A stretch of 64,000 bases of DNA from Enhygromyxa salina (GTDB lineage: Bacteria; Myxococcota_A; Polyangia; Nannocystales; Nannocystaceae): assembly GCF_002994635.1 (NCBI RefSeq), contig NZ_PVNL01000074.1, positions 1 through 64,000 on the forward strand, read 5' to 3'. Below are positions 52,979-59,678 of this stretch, piece by piece (position 1 is the first letter of the stretch; the number at the start of each line of letters is the position of its first letter). Made by a program: the position numbers and the translations under genes. Under the pieces are notes generated by a model. The model searched no databases and was not told where the DNA came from. It saw only the letters and a list, made by a program, of their open reading frames with translations.

Positions 52979-54229
52979 ATGAAACTTCGCATCAAAGGCC
53001 TCGAAGACATCGACCCGCTGCGGGTCCCGCTTCCCCACGGCACCGAGGTCACGACCCGGGTCGACCGCGAGGTCGCGGGCCGGGTCGTGAGCCAGGGCGC
53101 GGTCGGTCGCGTCAAGGCGATCGAGGGATCCGCCGTCACCGTGCACGTCGTCGGCGTCGGCAACGTTCGGTACGCCCGCGAGGAGCTGACCCCGCGCAAG
53201 GCCGGCCAGCTGGAGTTCGCCGTGCGTCGCGAGGCCGCGTGGCAAGCCCTCCGACCCAACGTGATCCTGGAGACCGTGGTCGGCTCGCGCGCGTGGGGCC
53301 TGGCAGAGGAAGGCTCGGACACGGATCGCCGCGGCGTGTTCGTGCTGCCGTTTCCATGGACGACCGCGCTCGTGGACCCACCCACGGACCTGGTCAGCGC
53401 CGACGGCAGCGAGAATTTGTGGGAGGTCGGCAAGGCCCTGCGCCAGGCGATTCGGGCGGATCCAAACACGCTCGAGATGCTGCTCTTGGCTGGCGCGACG
53501 GCGACCGATCCGATGGGCGAGTGGATACTCGAGGTGCGCGACGCGTTCGTGTCGTCGGAGATCTACGGGACATTTGGTCGCTACGCGCTGTCGCAGCTGA
53601 CTCGGCTCGAGCAGGGGATGCGCCTGGCCGAACATCGACGGCTGCTGCTGGCCTGGCTCGCGGCCGATCCTTCGCTCTCGCTCGACCAGGCGGCGGCGAA
53701 GCTCGCGAGCGGGGCCAAGATCGAGGGCCAGACCGAGGCCGACAAGGTCCGGCGGGCCAAGGACTATATCAAGCAGCTCTACAGCTCGATGTTCGATCAG
53801 GGGCTGCTGGCAGATCGTGACTATGCTGCGCTGGTCGGGTTTGCAAAGTCGGAGCAGCACCGCTTCGAGCTCCCGCGCGAGCTTCGGCCCAAGAACGCCT
53901 ACAACCTGCTGCGGCTGCTGGCGACGGCCACCAACTGGCTGAAAACCGGCACGGCGACGTTCGAGGTGACCGGGGATCTGCGCACAGAGCTGCTTGCGAT
54001 CAAGCGGCAGGAGGTCGAGCTGGCGCGGGTGATCGAGCGGGCCCAGGAGCTGGCCGCCGAGCTCGAAGACGCCCGGTTGGCGACCAAGCTGCCGCGCGCG
54101 CCCGATGTGGGTCGGATTGATCAGTTGCTTCGGCGGATCCGGGAGGAGGCGTCGCGGCGCTGGCACGCGGGTGAAGCCGGGCCGTTCGGCCGCGACGCGT
54201 GTCCGCTACCGCTGGCCGAGTGGCACTGA
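52979..54229 (+). CDS. RlaP-like nucleotidyltransferase (DNA polymerase beta superfamily)
   Basis: A 416-residue protein. A small beta-rich N-terminal segment of about 75 residues precedes the nucleotidyltransferase domain VGSRAWGLAEEGSDTDRRGV (GSxxxG ... SDxD), then helical regions (YIKQLYSSMFDQGLLADRD, RPKNAYNLLRLLATA) typical of the COG3541/RlaP family linked to RNA repair with RtcB. No rtcB, rtcA or RNA ligase gene is visible here, so the partner would be elsewhere. The start has a Shine-Dalgarno-like AGGAAG 11 nt upstream. The family link is clear; the role is inferred. Confidence 0.78.
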   Translation: MKLRIKGLEDIDPLRVPLPHGTEVTTRVDREVAGRVVSQGAVGRVKAIEGSAVTVHVVGVGNVRYAREELTPRKAGQLEFAVRREAAWQALRPNVILETVVGSRAWGLAEEGSDTDRRGVFVLPFPWTTALVDPPTDLVSADGSENLWEVGKALRQAIRADPNTLEMLLLAGATATDPMGEWILEVRDAFVSSEIYGTFGRYALSQLTRLEQGMRLAEHRRLLLAWLAADPSLSLDQAAAKLASGAKIEGQTEADKVRRAKDYIKQLYSSMFDQGLLADRDYAALVGFAKSEQHRFELPRELRPKNAYNLLRLLATATNWLKTGTATFEVTGDLRTELLAIKRQEVELARVIERAQELAAELEDARLATKLPRAPDVGRIDQLLRRIREEASRRWHAGEAGPFGRDACPLPLAEWH

Positions 54230-54339
54230 CGCGACGTGCTCGGTCGCACCGGTGGACGGCCGCGCCTACGCCGAGGAGTTTCTGTTCGCCGAGGACGGTG
54301 AGTGGCGCCTCGGCCCGGAGCGCGACCGGCCACGCGGCG

Positions 54340-54543
54340 GCGCTCGACCCCGAGGGCACGCGCTACACCGACAGCGACGGGCGCTTCGAGCTGCGCTCGG
54401 TCCCCAGCGGTCAGATCACGCTGTACTTGTGGGCCGCGCGGGCACGGGCGCGTGGCTGCGGCGATCTCCAGGTGACCCTCGAGGTGTCGTCCACTGCTAC
54501 GAAGGACGCGGGGGAGATCGAGGTCTCCGCTCGACCACGCTGA
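54340..54543 (+). pseudogene. Remnant of a carboxypeptidase-regulatory-like (CarboxypepD_reg) domain
   Basis: In one frame EGTRYTDSDGRFELRSVPSG and following residues match a CarboxypepD_reg beta-sandwich, ending at a stop at 54541-54543. There is no start codon or signal in the proper place, and neighbouring frames hold disconnected protein-like pieces (e.g. GRAYAEEFLFAEDGEWRLGP). I read the interval as decayed sequence of a former exported protein. Confidence 0.4.
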
Positions 54544-54582
54544 GGTTTTGGGGCTGAGGTTTTGGGGCTGAGGTCTCGGGGC
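54541..54582 (+). repeat. Three 14-bp tandem repeats TGAGGTTTTGGGGC
   Basis: Copies lie at 54541-54554, 54555-54568 and 54569-54582 (third with TC-for-TT changes). They immediately follow the decayed domain. The rest of 54583-54950 holds only very short frames and the promoter of the Rieske gene; I see no further gene. Confidence 0.75.
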
Positions 54583-54950
54583 GGTATGCCCAGGGGCACA
54601 GGACCGAGAGTTTAGCGAGACTCGAGCGTCGCGGGACGGCTACGCCACGGTGGGTGATGCGGACGATCCGCGAGCGAAGCGCGAGGATTGGCTCGCGGCC
54701 CACGAACACGGGCAATCCTGGGGGACCGTCGCGCGGGCCTGGTCGTGATGTTGCGACTCGCGGTCCCGCTGGCGCTCGGCCTGCTGTTGCTGATGTGGGT
54801 CAGGCACGACCAGCGCGGGGCTTCGGAGCCCCCTCGCACCCCGAGCTGACCCGTGCAGTCGATCGCTAGAATGGAGATGAGACCCCGAGTGCCACGGTTG
54901 ACAGTCTGTGCGTGCGACGCTTAGCCTGGCTCTGAGGGGATGCTACGAAT

Positions 54951-55940
54951 TTGCTGAGGGACTACTGGTACATCGCGTGTGCGTCAATGAAGCTTCGCGG
55001 CAGCCCGGTCAAGGTCAAGGTGCTGGACCACGACATGGTCGTGTTTCGAGATGCCCGAGGTCGGCCATCTGCGCTGCTGGATCGCTGCTCGCATCGTGGC
55101 GCGCCGCTGTCGATCGGCCGCGTGGTTCGGGGCGCGGTCGAGTGCAGCTATCACGGCTGGCGCTACGATCGCAGCGGCGAGTGCATTCACATTCCGTCGC
55201 TGACCAAAGAGCGCCGAATCCCCAAGAGCTGCACCGTGCCCTCATTCCCATGCGCCGAGAATGACGGCTACGTGTGGGTCTGGACCGGTGAGGGTGAACC
55301 GGCGCCGCTCCCCGCCATTGCGGGCTTCTCCTCGCGCTACTGGGTTCAGGGCATGGTCGAGGCTCAGTGCGCCTCGCTTCGTGCGGTCGAGATCAACCTG
55401 GACTGGTGTCATCCGTACTTTGCGCATCGCTGGACGCACCCGCAGTCGTACCGGATCCGCGTCAAGGGCTTTAGCGAAGGCCGCTACGAGACCCGGGCGA
55501 CCTCCAGCGGGATGATCCTGTTCGCGCCACCCACCAAGACCGACGACGCGCCGGTTCCGGCCGAGCCTGGTATCAAGCTGACGTACGAGCTACCCGACCG
55601 GGTCTCGGTCGAGTTCTTCCGGCCCTATCACACGCGGGCGGTGATGCACTTTGTCCCGACTGGCCCCAGCTCGTGCCGGCTGGAGTATGTCCGCACCCGC
55701 TCGCTGCCGATCGGGCGCCGGATCCGTTGGGAGTCGCGTGAGCCGCTGCTGTTCGCCCAGGATCGCACGCTGCTCGAGGGTGGGCAGCCCTGGTACGATC
55801 GCGACGGCGGCCAATTCGAGCGCAGCGTCGAGGCCGACTGGAGCACGATCATGGTTCGTCAGATCGTCGAGCAGGCGGCCTCTGGCCAGTGGCCGCCCAC
55901 CGAGCTGCCGCGGCGTCGGGTCATCAGCGTGAGGGGCTAG
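54951..55940 (+). CDS. Rieske non-haem iron oxygenase (first of two)
   Basis: A 329-residue oxygenase. The start is TTG 54951 with AGGGG about 11 nt upstream; a TAGCCT lies 24 nt before the start, so it has a leader. Rieske cluster motifs CSHRGAPLS and CSYHGWRYD lie near residues 46-68. The mononuclear iron site is LDWCHPYFAHRW (D-x2-H-x4-H). It belongs to the PaO/VanA-like single-component group and probably hydroxylates, demethylates or desaturates an organic substrate with an unseen reductase. It converges on the phosphopantetheinyl transferase gene with a 17-nt overlap and most likely serves the biosynthetic cluster. Confidence 0.88.
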   Translation: MLRDYWYIACASMKLRGSPVKVKVLDHDMVVFRDARGRPSALLDRCSHRGAPLSIGRVVRGAVECSYHGWRYDRSGECIHIPSLTKERRIPKSCTVPSFPCAENDGYVWVWTGEGEPAPLPAIAGFSSRYWVQGMVEAQCASLRAVEINLDWCHPYFAHRWTHPQSYRIRVKGFSEGRYETRATSSGMILFAPPTKTDDAPVPAEPGIKLTYELPDRVSVEFFRPYHTRAVMHFVPTGPSSCRLEYVRTRSLPIGRRIRWESREPLLFAQDRTLLEGGQPWYDRDGGQFERSVEADWSTIMVRQIVEQAASGQWPPTELPRRRVISVRG

Positions 55941-56670
55941 CGCTCAGCTCCAGGAGCGTCCCGGGATCGAGCTCGGCCCAGTCGACGGTCGCTGGGCCTG
56001 GGCAGGCGAGCGCGAATTGACAGCCCGCGAGCTCGCGCTCGCAATAGCGCCAGCCCGAGCTGTCGAATCCGGCTTCACGCACTCGCACGGGGGTCTCGCT
56101 GGCCCCCACACAAATGCGATCGAGGCCGAGCGAGAGCCCGCGACCCCGGGCTTTGGCGTACGCCTCCTTGAGGGTCCACAGCCGGGTGAACGCGTGCGCG
56201 CGGGCGGCCGCAGGTTGCTCCGCGAGCCAGCGAAACTCCTCGGGGTGAAAGTAGCGACCGGCCAGGGCCAGCTCGTCGCCGCGCGGATCCGGGGCCTCGA
56301 TGTCACAGCCGAGCTCGAAGCCGGCCGACGCGGCGATCACGGCGCGACCGCGGGTCTTGCTGAGGTTGAAGTGCAGCGGCACCTCGAGCTTGGGCCACGC
56401 GACCGCGGGCTTCCCCCAGGGGTTGAGCGCGTAGCGCCACGCTCCCAGCGCGACATCGACCCCGCCGAGCTGGCCCGATAGCTGCGAGAGCAGCCAACGG
56501 ACGAGCAATCGAACCCCGACGTAGCCGCGGCGACTATCTGGGTGGCGGAAACAATCGACCCGCGCGCGCTCGTCCTCGCTCAGCGCGGGCTGGGCGAGGA
56601 CGGCGTCGATGTCAACGCGATCGAGGTTGATGTGGCGGACGACCACCCGATGAGATCCGGGCGTCGACAT
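55924..56670 (-). CDS. 4'-phosphopantetheinyl transferase (Sfp type)
   Basis: A 248-residue transferase that loads the phosphopantetheine arm of CoA onto carrier proteins of NRPS/PKS systems. Motifs are canonical: GKPAV, LHFNLSKTRGRAVIA, GCDIEA (Mg ligands) and FTRLWTLKEAYAKARGRGLS (catalytic WxxKEA). It is the last gene of the minus-strand biosynthetic operon, 6 nt after the Rieske oxygenase. Its presence with a thioesterase argues for an NRPS/PKS assembly line to the right of the window. Confidence 0.95.
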   Translation of the reverse strand: MSTPGSHRVVVRHINLDRVDIDAVLAQPALSEDERARVDCFRHPDSRRGYVGVRLLVRWLLSQLSGQLGGVDVALGAWRYALNPWGKPAVAWPKLEVPLHFNLSKTRGRAVIAASAGFELGCDIEAPDPRGDELALAGRYFHPEEFRWLAEQPAAARAHAFTRLWTLKEAYAKARGRGLSLGLDRICVGASETPVRVREAGFDSSGWRYCERELAGCQFALACPGPATVDWAELDPGTLLELSASPSR

Positions 56671-56676
56671 GCGCGG

Positions 56677-57675
56677 TCAGGTCGCGGCCTCGGCCTCGAG
56701 CGCGGCCTTGGCTTGCTGTTGTTCCTTGGCGGCCTTGATCCGACGCTCGCGCTCCGAGAGATAGTAGTAGATGCCGCGGTCGGCCTTGATCAGCTTGTAG
56801 CCGGCGTCGAGGCCGGGCTTGTGGGGTGTCTGGGTGCTGAACACCGGCACGTCTTGGACGTTCTGGGCCAGGACCGCGTCGAAGCGCATCAGCGCACCCG
56901 AGATCAGCGGGCCGATCTTGGGCAACGTGACGAAGCGCTGATAGTAGCGAACGAAGCCCCAGGTCGTGTGTTCGTCGACAGGCGTGGCGACCTGGATCAG
57001 CCACACGGAGTCGGTGAGATCGACATAGAAGATGTTCGGAAACTTGAATTTCATCCGAAACATCACGGCGTCTTCGTCGGGCTCGTCCATGTGGCGCTTG
57101 AGCCCCGCGGTCACGCGGATCTCTTCGCCGTCCCACTCGGCCTCCATTGGATCGACAGCAAACCCGCAGTTGGGGGCGATCGCCCCGTGGATGCAGGGGA
57201 AGTGGTGCGCGTCCATGGCGTTCTCGATCGCCCGGGCGTAGTGAAAGTCGTAGAGCGCCGACTGCTGGGACGAGTTGGCGTCGTCTTCTGGGGCCTGCGG
57301 GAACCACGGGATCTCGGGGTAGTGCTCGCGCGCGTCGCCCCAAAACAGCCAGATCAGACCGTGCTTCTCGCGGACCGGCCAGGCCTTGGCGTGCAGGCCC
57401 TTGGGGATCGCCCGCTCCCCACCATTGGCGGGGACGTAGCGGCACGCGCCGCGCGAGTCGAACAAGAACCCGTGATAGGGGCACTGAATGCACCCTTGTG
57501 AGACGGTGCCAAGGTGGAGCTTGGCGCCGCGGTGCGGACAGCGATTGACCATTCCGACCGCGTTGCCGGCCGCGTCGCGCCACAGCACGAGCTCTTCACC
57601 GAGGCGCTTGATGCCGACCGGCTTGCGGCCGAGCTTGTTGGCCTCGAATACTGCGTACCATTCGTTGGGGATCAT
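56677..57675 (-). CDS. Rieske non-haem iron oxygenase (second of two)
   Basis: A 332-residue oxygenase. Rieske motifs are CPHRGAKLHLG and CPYHGFLFD; the iron site is ENAMDAHHFPCIHG (D-x2-H...H pattern). It has a helical C-terminal extension rich in Lys/Ala/Glu. A Shine-Dalgarno GGAG lies 6-7 nt before the ATG. It sits in the operon between the methyltransferase (18 nt) and the phosphopantetheinyl transferase (6 nt). It is only distantly similar to the convergent Rieske enzyme, so the two probably catalyse different steps. Confidence 0.9.
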   Translation of the reverse strand: MIPNEWYAVFEANKLGRKPVGIKRLGEELVLWRDAAGNAVGMVNRCPHRGAKLHLGTVSQGCIQCPYHGFLFDSRGACRYVPANGGERAIPKGLHAKAWPVREKHGLIWLFWGDAREHYPEIPWFPQAPEDDANSSQQSALYDFHYARAIENAMDAHHFPCIHGAIAPNCGFAVDPMEAEWDGEEIRVTAGLKRHMDEPDEDAVMFRMKFKFPNIFYVDLTDSVWLIQVATPVDEHTTWGFVRYYQRFVTLPKIGPLISGALMRFDAVLAQNVQDVPVFSTQTPHKPGLDAGYKLIKADRGIYYYLSERERRIKAAKEQQQAKAALEAEAAT

Positions 57676-57693
57676 GGATGCTCCAGATGCTGT

Positions 57694-58710
57694 CTAGCGG
57701 GGTTGTTCGAAGCGCCAGCGGAAGTAGCGATCGACCCATTGCCACGTTCGTCGCTGACGCCGCATTTCTTTACCCCGGTTGGGGTCGAATTGGTCCTCGG
57801 CGCTGAAGTCGAACGGGTAGTCGATCCAGACCTGATCGTCTGGGGGTCGTCGCACTAGCTTGCAGAAGTAGCGCAGTCGCCCGGACGCGAGGGCGTCGTA
57901 CACGGGCGTGCCCGGCAGCGCGAGGGCGCTGCGCACCATCGGCCGCAGCGGCGCCGGGACCATGTCCTTGATGTAGGGCTGGCGCATGGGCGCGACCTCG
58001 TCGAGGGCCGCGACGACGTTGTCGGTGATCTCGTGGTGGCTGACGAACTCGAAGCCCGAGGTCGCGAAGGCCTGCTCGAGCTCGACGCGCTGATCGTCGA
58101 AGCGCACGTCGGCCCAGGCGAACATGCCGCCCGGTCGCAAGACCCGCCGGACCTCGGACAAGAACCCGGGCATGGACGGATAGCAGTGCGACGACTCGAC
58201 GTTGACGACGACGTCGAACTCGTTGTCGTCGAGCGGGAGATCGCAGGCGTCGCCGACCATGAAGCCGAGGTTCTCGCGCGCGTGAACCCGCCGACAGAAG
58301 TCGATGGCGACCGGCGAGAGATCGACCCCGACCATGCGCCGCGGGCCGAGGCCGGCCACCCAGCTGGCCCCACCGCCGCGGCCGCAGCCGACCTCGAGCA
58401 CGTCTTTGCCGACCAGGTCGGTCTGGGTTGCGACGTGGTGGTACAGCTGAATGCAGGTGCGCGACGGATCGATGATCTCCGGCAGCTCGAGCGGCTCGGC
58501 CTCGAACTGGGCGTCGAGGTAGCCGTAGTTCATGTACGAGGAGTTGAGGACGTCGGCGTCCTTGAATGGCTCGTAGCCGTCGCGCAGCTCTGGCAGCGCG
58601 CGCTTGATCCCGAGCGAGATGGCGTTGTAGGCCAGGCGCGAGCCGAGCTTGCGCAGCGGCTTGGGCGCGTTCATGGCCCGCTTATAGATGGCAAATTCTA
58701 GCTCTCGCAT
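57694..58710 (-). CDS. SAM-dependent methyltransferase (class I, phthiotriol-type)
   Basis: A 338-residue enzyme. The SAM-binding motif is DVLEVGCGRGGGASW, post-motif GVDLSPVAIDFC and acidic loop GDACDLPL, with FDVVVNVESSHCYPSMPGFL following. The YLD ... YHHVATQTDLVGK N-terminus and GRGGGASW glycine loop resemble phthiotriol/phenolphthiotriol methyltransferases and related natural-product O-methyltransferases. It should methylate a hydroxyl or enol in the product made by the cluster. Operon spacing: 6 nt from the TetR-like gene, 18 nt to the Rieske gene. Confidence 0.88.
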   Translation of the reverse strand: MRELEFAIYKRAMNAPKPLRKLGSRLAYNAISLGIKRALPELRDGYEPFKDADVLNSSYMNYGYLDAQFEAEPLELPEIIDPSRTCIQLYHHVATQTDLVGKDVLEVGCGRGGGASWVAGLGPRRMVGVDLSPVAIDFCRRVHARENLGFMVGDACDLPLDDNEFDVVVNVESSHCYPSMPGFLSEVRRVLRPGGMFAWADVRFDDQRVELEQAFATSGFEFVSHHEITDNVVAALDEVAPMRQPYIKDMVPAPLRPMVRSALALPGTPVYDALASGRLRYFCKLVRRPPDDQVWIDYPFDFSAEDQFDPNRGKEMRRQRRTWQWVDRYFRWRFEQPR

Positions 58711-58716
58711 GGTCGC

Positions 58717-59655
58717 TCAGCGGGAAAAACGGTGACGGATCGCGGTTGGATGAAACCCGAGCGGACGAAACCCCGAGCCGGTGTCTCGGGGGCCCGAGCG
58801 GACGAAGCCTTGCAGCTGTCGGCGAAAGAAGGTGCCGAGCTGAGCCAGCCGAGCGGTGCTGACCGCGGCTGGAATCACGACGCTGAGCGACTGATCGATG
58901 TACTCGGTCGTGGCCTGGTGATTGGGCGAGTTGTCGCGCAGCCAGAACGCGACGACCGTGCTGGCGTGGTCGGCGAAGGAGCCGATGATCGGGCCGTCGA
59001 GGTCGATCTGCGGGAGCTCGTTGGCCTCGATCGCGTGGCGGAAGAACTCGGACACGATCGCGACGTAGCGCTGGCGCAGCTGCTTGGTGTTGGCCGACCG
59101 GAGCAGCGAGCTGGCGCCGATCTGCAGCGAGACCCGCGGGAGCAGGTCGCGGTGGGGCTCGAGCCGCTCGAGGATGGCCTCGAGCAGCGCGTGAATTTTC
59201 TCGGCGACGGTGAAGGACTCGATGCCATCGACCTGCTGTACGTCACAGTGGGCACGATCGAACACGTCGCAGATGAACGAGACGACGATGTCTTCGCTGC
59301 GTGAGAACCGAGACTCCAATTGCGTCAATGGGACATTGGCGGAGTTGGCGACAGCGGACAGCGAGACCCTGGGTCCGTAGGTGTGAACGAGCTCGAGCAC
59401 GACCACGTAGATTGGATCGACGCCGTCTTGTCCGTGCAGCCGCGAGCCGTTCGAGCCGTTGGTCCCGTTTGAGCCGTTCGAGCTGGTCGAGCTGGTTGAG
59501 CCGTTCGTCCCGTTCGAGCTGGCGGCCTGGCTGGCCTGCGCGTCCGAGCCGTTGGATGGGGCCTTGGTCTTGGCCTTGGTCTTGGCCTTGGCCTTGGTCT
59601 GGGTTGCTGCTGAGCGCTTCTTGGTGGTGGATGATCGTTTGCTGGTGCTCGACAT
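58717..59655 (-). CDS. TetR-like transcriptional regulator with low-complexity N-terminal tail
   Basis: A 312-residue protein. The first about 80 residues are a Lys/Thr/Ala repeat (KTKAKTKAK) followed by Asn/Gly/Ser repeats (NGSNGTNGSNGS), then a TetR-type helix-turn-helix (VSLSAVANSANVPLTQLESRF) and an all-helical ligand-binding domain. An AGGAG Shine-Dalgarno 7 nt before ATG 59655 fixes the start. The basic tail is eukaryote-like and unusual for TetR; it could bind DNA or nucleoid proteins. Being inside the operon, it may autoregulate the cluster in response to its product. Confidence 0.75.
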   Translation of the reverse strand: MSSTSKRSSTTKKRSAATQTKAKAKTKAKTKAPSNGSDAQASQAASSNGTNGSTSSTSSNGSNGTNGSNGSRLHGQDGVDPIYVVVLELVHTYGPRVSLSAVANSANVPLTQLESRFSRSEDIVVSFICDVFDRAHCDVQQVDGIESFTVAEKIHALLEAILERLEPHRDLLPRVSLQIGASSLLRSANTKQLRQRYVAIVSEFFRHAIEANELPQIDLDGPIIGSFADHASTVVAFWLRDNSPNHQATTEYIDQSLSVVIPAAVSTARLAQLGTFFRRQLQGFVRSGPRDTGSGFRPLGFHPTAIRHRFSR

Positions 59656-59678
59656 GATTCGACTCCTGGGCGCTCTGG

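Noticed and set aside
52832..54166. 444-codon minus-strand frame over the nucleotidyltransferase
   Set aside because: The plus strand contains the nucleotidyltransferase GS...SDxD motif and a Shine-Dalgarno; the minus frame is low-complexity.
54650..54849. Two tiny overlapping frames (32 and 33 residues) before the Rieske gene
   Set aside because: The second has one hydrophobic segment, but there is no conserved motif or ribosome site; likely chance in decayed sequence.
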